From the IMG/VR virus record IMGVR_UViG_3300010885_022472, positions 1 to 47,833 of that record: DNA of 47,833 bases. One strand, 5' to 3'. Shown here piece after piece: positions 24,743 to 34,481 of this stretch. The stretch's first letter is position 1; each line of letters starts with the position of its first letter. The notes under the pieces are model-generated. The model searched no databases. It worked only from the letters and a program-made list of their open reading frames with translations, and was not told the DNA's origin. Source of the DNA: a virus. A program made the translations under genes and the position numbers.

Positions 24743-25740
24743 TAATAACCTAAACCATAAATTGTATTTGCTTGAATAACTGTATAGGTATTTGCTGCTC
24801 TTTTAAACACTGTAATTGCATACAGATTAAATTCAATACCTTGTCCGTTTTGACCTGCAAGTATACCACCACTAACATATTGCGGTACAGTATTACCTAC
24901 ATAGAAAAGAATATTTGCGGAATCGGGATTAGTTCTATTTGTTGCTATTAAACCACCATCAATATAAACGTTTGCAGTATGACGACCACCTGTTGGACCA
25001 GAAGCAATACCGTGCCGAAGTCCTATAGCAACTGAAACAGTTTGTCCCACATTTACTGTTGAATCAAATGTACTGACATTATTTCCACGAAGATTAAAGG
25101 TTACATTACCCGTAGTATTGGAACTAAAATAGTATAAAGTATTATTTGATACGTCTATCTGTAGATTGCCAGTAGGTGCAGTCGTAAAAATATTTGCTGT
25201 TTCTAAAACTGTAGTGACGGATATTGCAAGATTTTGAGATAAAACATTCGATGTAATTCCTCCACCAGCAAAGTTATTTGCACTAATTGCACCTAAACCA
25301 AGATTATTACCAGAAACGGATTGTATACCAAGATTGTTACCAGATATAATTTTTTGATCTGCAAGTTTATCACCAGTGATTGAATTTGATGCTATCTTTG
25401 AATTTGTAACTGCATTCGGTGCAAGTCCTGTTACAGTTACGGAGTTTGCTAATATTTGCGATGCAGAAATTTGATTATATGCAATTGTTGTACCTGTTCG
25501 ATAAATCACAACCACATTATTTACACCTACAGCAGGAGGTGTTGTAAATGTTAATACACCGTCAGTAACAGTATATGCGTCACTTGGAGTTTGTTGAACA
25601 CCACCAACAACAACTTCAAGATAATTTGGATCATCAATATCTCTGGTCAGAGTAAATGCGGTACAAGCACCAGAACCGTTGAACTTCTCAACGCCAACCG
25701 TAAAGGTATTTAATTCGGGCGAATTGCCAAGATAAGACAT
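24742..25740 (-). CDS. Decapeptide-repeat fibre with conserved C-terminal head
   Basis: The 332-residue protein has an N-terminal beta module (about 15-90; FNGSGACTAFTLTRD, VVVGGVQQTPSDAYTV, LTFTTPPAVGVNNVVVIYR), a short shaft of decapeptides (about 92-170; NSITGDKLADQKIISGNNLG), and a 161-residue head (from about 172) related to the end of the fibre at 6064-8001 (NVTFNLRGNN, LYAITVFKRAANTYTVIQAN). Start and stop both overlap their neighbours by one base (TAATG), so it is translationally coupled to the 110-residue gene and to the LamG adhesin. Confidence 0.75.
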   Translation of the reverse strand: MSYLGNSPELNTFTVGVEKFNGSGACTAFTLTRDIDDPNYLEVVVGGVQQTPSDAYTVTDGVLTFTTPPAVGVNNVVVIYRTGTTIAYNQISASQILANSVTVTGLAPNAVTNSKIASNSITGDKLADQKIISGNNLGIQSVSGNNLGLGAISANNFAGGGITSNVLSQNLAISVTTVLETANIFTTAPTGNLQIDVSNNTLYYFSSNTTGNVTFNLRGNNVSTFDSTVNVGQTVSVAIGLRHGIASGPTGGRHTANVYIDGGLIATNRTNPDSANILFYVGNTVPQYVSGGILAGQNGQGIEFNLYAITVFKRAANTYTVIQANTIYGLGY

Positions 25741-26072
25741 TAAGTGATCTCCAGAATCGAAGTGATAACATCAGCAGAAGATGCAATAGAAGTGTTTACT
25801 TGTAAATAATCACCTGCTTCCAATACAAGTTTTTGATCTCCACCAATAGGAACTAATGCACCACCAGGAGCAATTGTTGCATCTTTTACTAAGAACAAAT
25901 TTCCTGTAATTGTTCCACCGCTTAAAATAACACTAGCGGTAATAGGTGTAGTGATGATATTAGCAATCGACATGCCAATAATTGTTGCTGAAACACCTAC
26001 ACCAGCAACGTAAGCATTCTGTGCTGTAACTCCAGCAGCCTTGAGAGTGTTATTCTTAAACGAATTAGCCAT
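25740..26072 (-). CDS. Small structural protein, aquatic-phage type
   Basis: The 110-residue protein (MANSFKNNTLKAAGVTAQNA, ATIIGMSIANIITTPITASV, LEAGDYLQVNTSIASSADVI) is a small all-beta protein of a type I recall from cyanophage and pelagiphage structural clusters, where it sits beside fibres. No catalytic motif is visible. The GDYLQV strand and the alternating hydrophobic pattern fit a jelly-roll-like decoration or fibre-tip fold. Its gene has an AATAAATA late-promoter-like site 22 nt upstream and overlaps the next fibre gene by one base. Confidence 0.65.
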   Translation of the reverse strand: MANSFKNNTLKAAGVTAQNAYVAGVGVSATIIGMSIANIITTPITASVILSGGTITGNLFLVKDATIAPGGALVPIGGDQKLVLEAGDYLQVNTSIASSADVITSILEIT

Positions 26073-26094
26073 TAAATCCTCTGTTTTGTAAAAT

Positions 26095-26102
26095 TATTTA
26101 TT
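26095..26102 (-). promoter_or_regulatory. Late-promoter-like AATAAATA
   Basis: AATAAATA on the minus strand lies 22 nt before the ATG at 26072 and covers part of the stop codon of the 118-residue gene. Composition in this gap is AT-rich, so chance is possible. Confidence 0.45.
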
Positions 26103-26457
26103 AACCAAGTGCGATTGAAAATGCAATACTCGAATCGATTGCTGAGGTAATCGTACTATAAATTGCATTGTTTGGAGCACCTATAAATGTTCCTGTAATT
26201 GTCACATTACTTAAATACGAATTACCTGAAACGTTTGCAGTAATTACATTCGCAGCGTTTGCGTATAATTGATTTATGGCTCCGCTATTTCGAACATTTA
26301 AACTTGCATTTCTACCAACTATATCAATTTGGCTGTTGGCAAGAAAAGGAGACCCATTTGCACCATCGGTAAGGTTGTTTGCAACGGACACCAAATAAGA
26401 AGTAGTTGTTACCCATTCCGAAAAAGTATTTGATGTGTTTATTTGATTAATTGCCAT
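26101..26457 (-). CDS. Small fibre-type protein
   Basis: The 118-residue protein begins AINQINTSNTFSEWVTTTSY and continues VANNLTDG, the same opening found at the start of longer fibres in aquatic T4-like phages, then has NVTITGTFIGAPNNAIYSTI and a short hydrophobic end. It looks like an isolated fibre attachment domain or a truncated fibre. It overlaps the upstream 78-residue coiled-coil gene by 11 nt. There is no evidence of a frameshift that would join it to the next gene. Confidence 0.6.
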   Translation of the reverse strand: MAINQINTSNTFSEWVTTTSYLVSVANNLTDGANGSPFLANSQIDIVGRNASLNVRNSGAINQLYANAANVITANVSGNSYLSNVTITGTFIGAPNNAIYSTITSAIDSSIAFSIALG

Positions 26458-26683
26458 TTGATGCTTTCATCTGTATAAGTTCACGGAGCATATCTTTGAT
26501 GTCCGTGATATCTTCCTCTAGTTTATTTACTTTATTTTTCATTTCTTCCTGTTCAGCCAACTTCTGCTTTGCCAATTGGCGTTGTGCCAAATAACTTTCT
26601 AGGCCTGCACGATCAGTATTTAGAATTGCTCTATTGGTCGTATCACGAACCAAATGTTTTTCTTCTTCTATACGAACAAACAT
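26447..26683 (-). CDS. Small coiled-coil protein next to the DUF4815 gene
   Basis: The 78-residue protein starts MFVRIEEEKHLVRDTTNRAI, a conserved opening in aquatic T4-like phages, and ends in a coiled coil (about 30-72; EEMKNKVNKLEEDITDIKDM). Its family is usually found just after the large DUF4815-type protein. It could be a small baseplate or assembly protein, with function unknown. A clear ribosome site (AAGGAGAATAA) precedes the ATG. It overlaps the next gene by 11 nt. Confidence 0.7.
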   Translation of the reverse strand: MFVRIEEEKHLVRDTTNRAILNTDRAGLESYLAQRQLAKQKLAEQEEMKNKVNKLEEDITDIKDMLRELIQMKASNGN

Positions 26684-26692
26684 TTATTCTCC

Positions 26693-29600
26693 TTATAGGC
26701 CGTCAGGTAAAGCAATAATACGCAAATCTTTAATCTTGGGAACGTCAACCGTGCTCTGACCAGTCATCACTACTTTAACAGCAAAGGTAGCAAAATCGGT
26801 AAACGTTTGTGAGCCAGTAGAATTCGTATATGTGATTTGATTGGTTACAACACCATTCGTACCAGGAGCAAAAGTCAATTCACGATAATCTGCTTCATCT
26901 GAGGATACAAAGTTGGAGTTATTAATTTGTGTCAACAAATTCCAATTTTTATCATTGAAAGATTCGGCATCACCTGGAGATAAAAACTTACCATACACGT
27001 AAATATTGGATAATCCTGGTTTATATGCAGAGAGATAAACGCGGATATCACCAGCAGTAAAACCAGATGCCAACTGAACTTTACGAGTCAGATAACGAAC
27101 TTTTGCATTACCACCTTCTTTTTTATCTTCACCATTAACTATAACTGACGCACCATTTGCAGAAGTACCCACACAAATTGCACCACTATATCCAGATGCA
27201 GTTATTGCATTTGATGCAAATAAATTGATTGTTGGTGAAGTTGTGTATCCAGAACCAGAAGAAACAATCCATGCACGATTAAGTTTACCACCTACAACAT
27301 TTGCACTTGCTGTTGCGCCTGTACCACCGCCACCCGATAAACTCAATGAGTATATACCATCTTGCATATTCTGACCAACGTTAGCAACAACGATGTCGGA
27401 ATTGGATAATCCTAAGTTATTAATTCTGTTTTCAATCGCTAATAAATTTAAACGAGTGATATCAACCATTGGAGAAATATCTGGATTGCTACTCTGCATT
27501 GCAGTTCTCAGAACAAAAGTAGCATTTCCACTTACCGTGTTGAGAACGCGGCGACCAAATCCATCCACCATCTTATAATCATTATTTGGTATAAATGGTA
27601 AAAACCCGTGCGTTGTTCCAGTTTCATCTTGTTGTGAGATAAATTCATAATCAATCGATGTATTTGATAATACAACATCGGTTGACATAACTTGCATCAA
27701 ATCAAATACTGAATTCGAAGTTCTATTTGACATATCAACTTCAAAATATGCATATCCATAATTGTTGGTATATACTTTCTTTTGTAAACTAAACATCATA
27801 TCGATATTCTGTTCTGCTGTCCAAGTTGAGCCATTTTGCGATTCGAAGAAAGAACCAGTGTATGCTTGTTTAGAAATCTTTGCAGATGATGCCAAATTAA
27901 CTTGATCTTTTTCTGCCACAAATGTCTCATATCCAATACTATTGGATAACAGAACTATACAATGTTCACCTGGTAATAAGAATACAGGAACCTCAAATGT
28001 AAACTGTGTATACTTTGCTGAGTCCTCAATACTTGGTATCACGCAAGTATTAACTTTATCTGGTGTCAATGTTACATCAGCATATGGATAAATGACAGAT
28101 GATGATGGATAACCATTAATCACTGGACGAATCTGTAATCTTACTGGTGCTGTTACATCTTTAGTCTTGAAACAAACACGAACACTCGATAACATAATAC
28201 CTTGTGGGTACTGATCAGAATTTACTAAGAATGTTTCCGCAAGCGGATCAACGTGTTTAATTCTTGTACTTGACGCGGTTTGAATATTTTGAATTCCAGA
28301 TGTTGATGTTGTTCTACTCTCGGTCACATCACTTCTTACTACACTAGGAACAAATACAGAAACGGAAGTTTCTTGTTTTGTTTGAATTAAACCTTGTGAG
28401 AAAAAAGAAACATCCCCGTTTGTCGTTGAACTTTCAACAGTTCCTCTTGGATCATCAATTAAACGGAAAAGTTTTTCTCCAGTACGGAATGTATCTGTTG
28501 GCGCAGCAAATACACCCGCAACTGCACCTTCAATCGATGAAGTTAATGTGCCAATTGAGTATGATGATGTTGCATCCGGAGTTGTTGTCCATGTACCAGT
28601 AATTGTTGCTGTACGAGTTGCAGGAACATAATTTGAAATAACTGCCGATGTACCCGAACCAGTTCCACCAATAATACGAATTGTCTGACCAACATAGTCA
28701 GAAGTATTTGCAGAACCACCAGCGGAGTAATCAAGAACTATTGTAGAAGAAGTTGCACTTACGGCAGTACCGGAGAAATGATCTATTGTTGTTAGAATAT
28801 TGGTCACACCTGAACTTGAACCTACAACACGAACACCACCAGTGGCATTTGACCAAGAACCATATGCTGAACGAGAAACAATATTGGTAACAAATGCATG
28901 ATTATTTGCAGTCAACACCACATTTCCAGATCCCATCAATCCACCTGTAGCAACATCATAGAAGGCTACACTTTCTGGATCACCAATCGTTGTGCGATAA
29001 TTTAATTGATTGTTGACAAACTTAATAAGATTTGCACGATAAACATATTTGTCAACATTTGTATTGTCGAAAAATGTATATAATGTTGTTGATGGTTTAA
29101 ATCCAGTTCCAACTGCAAGAATGTTTATGTTACGCATAAACGAAACAATCGTTACATCAATAACACGATCACCCAATGATTTTGAAAGTTGTTGTGGTAC
29201 AATCTGTGACAGAATACCTGAACGAGATTCATTAGTTGTAGTTGTTACTAAGAAATCTTGTGTTGTGGTTGACGATATTTGTAATTGTTTTTTACTAAGT
29301 CGTGTTTCTTGTGTTGATGTTTTTGCGCTACCAATTGCTTGTTTATCTACACCAGTCCAAGTTGTTTCCCATGCACCCCATGAGGTACTTTGAATTGATG
29401 ACCATGCATCACGGGCAGCATCACCACCAGTCAAGTCAATATTTTGCGCTTCAACTCTAGTATCCGATGTCCAAACATCAGACGATGGATCAAGTTTAAC
29501 CGAACCAATATAGTTAATAACATTAAACGGATTAATATTTACTGATTTGGAAGCAAGATTTTGAGTTATGAATGTCTCATCTGTTCCAGATAACGTCAGT

Positions 29601-32600
29601 AAAGGACCATTATATTCAACACCTGTATCAAAAACACTATTATTCGAGAATATTTTTGTCGATGTTAGATTATATGTGTTACGTGCCAAGTTATTGACAA
29701 TATCAATAGAGGCATTAAAATCACGTGCAACAAAATTCGACACAGTTTTATCAACAAATGAATCTACCATTATGCCATTTTTATAACGTGGTAAGCCAGT
29801 CGAATCAAGAATTGACAAGTCTTGTTTATTAACAGTGGATTGTTCCAACAAAGAAAGCGAAGTATAATATTCAAGATTTTGAATACGTTTTTCCAAACCG
29901 CCAATATCTTTCATAGTATAACGTTTGTTTTTAAACGTTTGAATACTTGTAGATGATGCAAAACCAAGATACGCAGGATACGTCAAAATATACAATGTCA
30001 TCGCTTCATCTGGTTCTGTAGGTGCAACAGGAGTTCTTGATGGAACACCTTGAATAACCTCAAACGTACCTATTCGATTAAGAATAACTCTATCAACACG
30101 TGGCAAATAATAACTATAATCTACAACAATGGCACTACCTACTGAAGGAATCTTAGGACCCGCATTATTTTCTTCAACATCAAATACATAATTATTTGCG
30201 GTAGATGCTTCTGTTGCATCTTTACGAATAGGACGAAAATCCAAATAATCACTCAAAGAATATGATACACCATCTTCGGTAGAATATGTTGGAATATTTT
30301 CGTATGCCAAATTATTTGGACCCAAACGAGTATATGAGTCAACATCAAAGTAACCAGTACCCGATGATTTGAAACGATTGTAACGAACCAATAATGGACC
30401 GGTCGGTGGAGTTTGACCTGGCTTTAATCGAATTGATGCATGATCGTAATAAGAATCTTTTTGTCCATTTGATAGAACATAACGTGATGTTACATTGTAT
30501 GTCGATGATTCAGATTTATCTAATGCATTATAGTTTGCCGTGCTAATTGTTTGACCTTGAAAATCAAAAATAGCGTTAATAGAATGCACATCGGAAACAA
30601 ATAAAGATTGTGGAATACCAGGTGTTCTTACTAAGATTGTATTGCTAGTGATTGCAGTCTGACCATCAAGTGCTGAAACATATACTGAAGTATTACCTGC
30701 ACCAAAAATATTGTTTGTACCACCGCCAGCAGGATCAACTAAAATTGTATTTGCTTTGATGAATGTTTTTGTTTTTGATGTTGGATTTGTACCACTAATT
30801 GTAGCATAAACGTTAGCAGTTATCGATGCTCCAGGCGATCCAAGATCAATTTGACGAGTCGATGTACTAACACTCACAATACCGGTTGCAGGAACAATTG
30901 AACCTGTAGGATAAGTTGCATTACCAGATGTTACAACAATGGTATAATATTGCTGTAATGCTGACGTTGTAGATGCTGCTTGTAATGCTTCACCAACGCC
31001 AATTGGTAATGAAGTTGAAAGACCAGCACCATCAAATGAAACACTCTGATATAATCTAGAATATGAAAAACTAAAATCAGCCAAAGTATTTGGTGCTACA
31101 TTATCTTCACCAACTTTAAGTAATAATGGCTCGGCATCAGTTTCGGAAATGAATACTGGATAGTGCAATACACCACCAGAAGTTGTTACTTGACGTTTAG
31201 AATATGGATGTACATTTGCACTTGCTACCCTTGTTGTACCACTAAAAAAGGCAAAAGACTCTGCTTGACCGATATCAAAATCAATCACAAACTTACTATT
31301 TGATGGAAAATATGGAGTAGTTGCTAAAACATATGGTCCACTATTTGAACCAATAGGTTGTGAAAATGGACGATCAACTGTTACTTGTCGTGACGATCCA
31401 TCATAATATTTAATTGTTCTTGCAGTATCAAAAGTACCATTACCGCCAACCATACGAATTCTTGCGCCAACATAGCAATCATTGTTACCGGAGAATCCTG
31501 TTGGTAACGTAAATGTTGTTGTGTTGCCAGCAGTATTGATAAAATAACCGTTAGCACCAGACGGATCAGTTAAGTTAATAATTGAACGAGTGTTTACATC
31601 CGTTACAAACAGTTTATAAACATACGTATTCGAATCCGATGAATTTGCGGATGAATCGTAACTAATTAGTTTTACTTTTGCAGTACCAATTTTAAGATTT
31701 GCAAGGAAAGAAGTGTTACCTGCATAATTTATTAATTGTCCAGTATCAACACAATATATGTCAACGTTACCAATTTGATTAGTAGCAAAGTTACCGAAAA
31801 AAGAGTTTGCATAAACATAGTAGCCAAAATCGGCACTGATACGTTGATTATTTACATTTAAAACTGTTCTTGGTTTTTGCACAACAATTGTTGTTGGTGC
31901 AATTGTGCTAAACTCATATCCCTTAACATATGCTTTACCTGGACTTAAAGTAACATTTGCATATGCATTATTTGCTAAATTATCCGACATACCAATATCA
32001 AAAGACTTTACAATATAGTCTCCAGATTCATCATAGGTACGGCGAGCCAATTCATCACCTAGTGGACCATAGACTGGAGTTTGAATAACACTCTTTTGAA
32101 TACCATCTTGGAATTCAGACAATTGTATAAATTGTGAAAGATCAATACTGTTGGTTGGACGAGTTGTTAGCGTCAGTGTAATTTTATAACGATCGGCACC
32201 TGGTGCTTGAAAATTAGATGCTGACTGTGCGGGATCCAGCAATGATGTATCTTGAGTGTAGTTTACAAGTTCTTCGGTAATTTGAAAACCAACAAGTGCA
32301 GTTGAATTCGCACGATCATATTTTGAAATTGCTACAGATTGCGGTTGATTTTTTACAAAAAAACCTTCGTAGTAGAAAACTCCACTATTAATTGAGAATG
32401 CTTTTGAGTTACCAAAAGCATCACTTGAAGCAGTGTTTGCATAATAATTAATAGCATTTGCAGCAGTATTTGCAGTAATAATTGTTTCACTGGTGGTAAA
32501 GTTATCACCATACATCGGATTTATGATAAGTGTAATTGGTTGACCTGCGGCAGAGTCCGCAGCATATGCTTTTAGAACATATGCTTTTTTTGTACCAGAA

Positions 32601-32899
32601 ACATTCGTAATATATTCTTGATCAAAATTTGAAGCAGCAATATCATTACCTGAATATGTGGAAGCAAGATTAATATATGCGGTATTCTGAACAAAAATTT
32701 GACCGCCAGTTACAATTGAACCAGACTTAAATACGTGATCACCAAACTTTTTAATTTGGTCTTGTAGAATTGTTTGAGATTGAGTTAGTTCACGGGACTG
32801 TACCGCATATCCTGGTTTATACAGAATACGATGAAAGTTTTTATCTTCATTGAAATCATCATAGTACGGATCAACATTGAAATTTGTGTTTAGTGCCAT
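26693..32899 (-). CDS. Giant DUF4815-type virion protein (baseplate/tail)
   Basis: The 2068-residue protein is the largest in the window. The N-terminus (NFNVDPYYDDFNEDKNFHRI, LYKPGYAVQSRELTQSQTIL) is the hallmark of the DUF4815 group of virion proteins from aquatic T4-like phages. The middle contains a helical section near residues 970-1050 (RIQNLEYYTSLSLLEQSTVN), and the C-terminal part has a DPLAETF segment followed by beta domains and ends KDLRIIALPDGL. It follows gp8 in the place of T4 9/10, so a baseplate-periphery or fibre-holding role is likely. T4 gp10 itself is about 600 residues and I see no direct match. The function is inferred from position. Confidence 0.75.
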   Translation of the reverse strand: MALNTNFNVDPYYDDFNEDKNFHRILYKPGYAVQSRELTQSQTILQDQIKKFGDHVFKSGSIVTGGQIFVQNTAYINLASTYSGNDIAASNFDQEYITNVSGTKKAYVLKAYAADSAAGQPITLIINPMYGDNFTTSETIITANTAANAINYYANTASSDAFGNSKAFSINSGVFYYEGFFVKNQPQSVAISKYDRANSTALVGFQITEELVNYTQDTSLLDPAQSASNFQAPGADRYKITLTLTTRPTNSIDLSQFIQLSEFQDGIQKSVIQTPVYGPLGDELARRTYDESGDYIVKSFDIGMSDNLANNAYANVTLSPGKAYVKGYEFSTIAPTTIVVQKPRTVLNVNNQRISADFGYYVYANSFFGNFATNQIGNVDIYCVDTGQLINYAGNTSFLANLKIGTAKVKLISYDSSANSSDSNTYVYKLFVTDVNTRSIINLTDPSGANGYFINTAGNTTTFTLPTGFSGNNDCYVGARIRMVGGNGTFDTARTIKYYDGSSRQVTVDRPFSQPIGSNSGPYVLATTPYFPSNSKFVIDFDIGQAESFAFFSGTTRVASANVHPYSKRQVTTSGGVLHYPVFISETDAEPLLLKVGEDNVAPNTLADFSFSYSRLYQSVSFDGAGLSTSLPIGVGEALQAASTTSALQQYYTIVVTSGNATYPTGSIVPATGIVSVSTSTRQIDLGSPGASITANVYATISGTNPTSKTKTFIKANTILVDPAGGGTNNIFGAGNTSVYVSALDGQTAITSNTILVRTPGIPQSLFVSDVHSINAIFDFQGQTISTANYNALDKSESSTYNVTSRYVLSNGQKDSYYDHASIRLKPGQTPPTGPLLVRYNRFKSSGTGYFDVDSYTRLGPNNLAYENIPTYSTEDGVSYSLSDYLDFRPIRKDATEASTANNYVFDVEENNAGPKIPSVGSAIVVDYSYYLPRVDRVILNRIGTFEVIQGVPSRTPVAPTEPDEAMTLYILTYPAYLGFASSTSIQTFKNKRYTMKDIGGLEKRIQNLEYYTSLSLLEQSTVNKQDLSILDSTGLPRYKNGIMVDSFVDKTVSNFVARDFNASIDIVNNLARNTYNLTSTKIFSNNSVFDTGVEYNGPLLTLSGTDETFITQNLASKSVNINPFNVINYIGSVKLDPSSDVWTSDTRVEAQNIDLTGGDAARDAWSSIQSTSWGAWETTWTGVDKQAIGSAKTSTQETRLSKKQLQISSTTTQDFLVTTTTNESRSGILSQIVPQQLSKSLGDRVIDVTIVSFMRNINILAVGTGFKPSTTLYTFFDNTNVDKYVYRANLIKFVNNQLNYRTTIGDPESVAFYDVATGGLMGSGNVVLTANNHAFVTNIVSRSAYGSWSNATGGVRVVGSSSGVTNILTTIDHFSGTAVSATSSTIVLDYSAGGSANTSDYVGQTIRIIGGTGSGTSAVISNYVPATRTATITGTWTTTPDATSSYSIGTLTSSIEGAVAGVFAAPTDTFRTGEKLFRLIDDPRGTVESSTTNGDVSFFSQGLIQTKQETSVSVFVPSVVRSDVTESRTTSTSGIQNIQTASSTRIKHVDPLAETFLVNSDQYPQGIMLSSVRVCFKTKDVTAPVRLQIRPVINGYPSSSVIYPYADVTLTPDKVNTCVIPSIEDSAKYTQFTFEVPVFLLPGEHCIVLLSNSIGYETFVAEKDQVNLASSAKISKQAYTGSFFESQNGSTWTAEQNIDMMFSLQKKVYTNNYGYAYFEVDMSNRTSNSVFDLMQVMSTDVVLSNTSIDYEFISQQDETGTTHGFLPFIPNNDYKMVDGFGRRVLNTVSGNATFVLRTAMQSSNPDISPMVDITRLNLLAIENRINNLGLSNSDIVVANVGQNMQDGIYSLSLSGGGGTGATASANVVGGKLNRAWIVSSGSGYTTSPTINLFASNAITASGYSGAICVGTSANGASVIVNGEDKKEGGNAKVRYLTRKVQLASGFTAGDIRVYLSAYKPGLSNIYVYGKFLSPGDAESFNDKNWNLLTQINNSNFVSSDEADYRELTFAPGTNGVVTNQITYTNSTGSQTFTDFATFAVKVVMTGQSTVDVPKIKDLRIIALPDGL

Positions 32900-32909
32900 T
32901 TATTAACCT

Positions 32910-34466
32910 TTAGAATCTAACAATAAGTCTGATGTTTTCTGCTTGACCATCTGCTCTAGTGGTCTTGACTGCGTTTTCTGTATAAAGAATATCGCCAGAA
33001 TATGGCTGAAATCCTGGTGTTGTTGAACCAATAATCAAACGACTTGTACCTGAAGTTGATCCGATCAACGATAAGCCAGTTGTGAACGAGCCTTTTACAT
33101 TAGTCAATTTAATTACACTTGAAGTTTGATCGACAACAAATCCATATGCACTTGCAGTTGTCGGTGATGTTCCTTGATAAACAAATTCATCTAATGTATA
33201 CGAAGCACCAGTATCAACTGAAACATCGGTAGTAAGTGATACAACTGAATTTGCATTTGCTTGAGACACCACATTAGCATCAGCATATTTATGAGGGTCT
33301 ACAAAAATACCATATTGTCTAAATGTTGTATTAGCAGATATCTTCCCATTTTCAGTAGAATCAATCTCACCAATTTTTACGGCAACCATAATATTATTTG
33401 CACCAAGTTCTTTTGCTGGATTATATGCATGTCCATATTTGGGATCAAGAATGCAACGAAGAGTAGCATTACTTCCTGTACCATAAACATAAGCATTTGC
33501 ACGTGAATATCCCGTACCAATTGTAGATACTGTTGCTTTGGTCACATAACCAGCAGCATTTACAAGAGGAGTTGCTGATATACTTGTACCATCACCATCA
33601 ACATAAATTCTAGTAGTTAAAGACAATTGATTTGCTGCTGTTACACCACCGCCAGCAGCAGTTGTTGAAGTAGATAACGTAATTTTATTATTTGGAACAT
33701 CTACAAAAGAAATATATGTGCCAGGTGTAATACCTGTACCTGCTATGGACATATTTGCGGCAACATTAGTTGTATTTGCAAGAGTCAGAACTGTACAACC
33801 AGTTGCAAATGATAATGTGGCAGATACATTATTCTCATAGTATCCTGAACCCGTGTTCGTGACAACAATCGTAGAAAGTTCTCCATCAACAACACCAATG
33901 ACATTAACGCCGTAATCAATCTGTGCAGTAGAAGTTGGTATTGGAATCCAAGTGTTTGTCAAGAACTTGTTGGATGGTTTTACGTTAAACATATACTTCC
34001 AAATGTAACCATCAGAAGTAGCAATGTTACCATTCGAAGATGTGTAGTCACCACTTGGCTCTACAGTGGAATTTGCAGAAGCATTGTTCGACAAACACTT
34101 ATAAACATTTCGAGATGTAGTCATTACATACATCGGTTTAACGTTCAAAGAAGTATTTCCCGTCAGCAATTCGTCAAATGAAACGGCATCATCATATTGT
34201 TTATACTTTGTACTTGATGTCCAACTAACTCTTGGAATAACAAATTCAACATCATTGCCCGTAATTTTTTTGGCGGCAATCATGTTGTCCCAAGAATTTT
34301 TTTCATCAGCAATAGAATCTATGATTGCTGGTGGTGTGTTCTCATTGATATATGCTAAATGATTACCAATGAATACATATCCAACAGTTGGAGATGGTTC
34401 ATAGAATGATTCTCTGAACTGTGATGCCGCAATATATGCTATTTTTTTAGAAGTTGCTGAAGTCAT
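32910..34466 (-). CDS. 8: Baseplate wedge protein gp8
   Basis: gp8 is a wedge subunit of the baseplate. The 518-residue protein (T4: 334) keeps the family core: N-terminal YVFIGNHLAY, IPRVSW, the segment MTTSRNVYKCLSNNASANST and EPSGDYTSS...DGYIWKYMFNV, and a C-terminal region with GEIDSTENGKISANTTFRQY. Extra length comes from inserted beta modules, including one near 430-490 (DEFVYQGTSPTTASA, GSFTTGL) that also occurs in gp14. The intergenic spacer before it is only stop, AATAAATA, 5 nt, ATG, without a close Shine-Dalgarno site. Confidence 0.85.
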   Translation of the reverse strand: MTSATSKKIAYIAASQFRESFYEPSPTVGYVFIGNHLAYINENTPPAIIDSIADEKNSWDNMIAAKKITGNDVEFVIPRVSWTSSTKYKQYDDAVSFDELLTGNTSLNVKPMYVMTTSRNVYKCLSNNASANSTVEPSGDYTSSNGNIATSDGYIWKYMFNVKPSNKFLTNTWIPIPTSTAQIDYGVNVIGVVDGELSTIVVTNTGSGYYENNVSATLSFATGCTVLTLANTTNVAANMSIAGTGITPGTYISFVDVPNNKITLSTSTTAAGGGVTAANQLSLTTRIYVDGDGTSISATPLVNAAGYVTKATVSTIGTGYSRANAYVYGTGSNATLRCILDPKYGHAYNPAKELGANNIMVAVKIGEIDSTENGKISANTTFRQYGIFVDPHKYADANVVSQANANSVVSLTTDVSVDTGASYTLDEFVYQGTSPTTASAYGFVVDQTSSVIKLTNVKGSFTTGLSLIGSTSGTSRLIIGSTTPGFQPYSGDILYTENAVKTTRADGQAENIRLIVRF

Positions 34467-34471
34467 GACTG

Positions 34472-34479
34472 TATTTATT
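34472..34479 (-). promoter_or_regulatory. Late-promoter-like AATAAATA directly before gp8
   Basis: AATAAATA on the minus strand ends 5 nt before the ATG of gp8. With the T4 geometry (initiation about 5-7 nt after the octamer) the transcript would begin at or just inside the ATG. No ribosome site is seen at the usual distance. Confidence 0.4.
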
Positions 34480-34481
34480 TG

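Noticed and set aside
26101-26457. 118-residue protein as the broken N-terminus of a longer fibre
   Set aside because: It ends cleanly, the next gene has its own start and promoter-like site, and the family opening is known on small proteins too. No evidence of decay.
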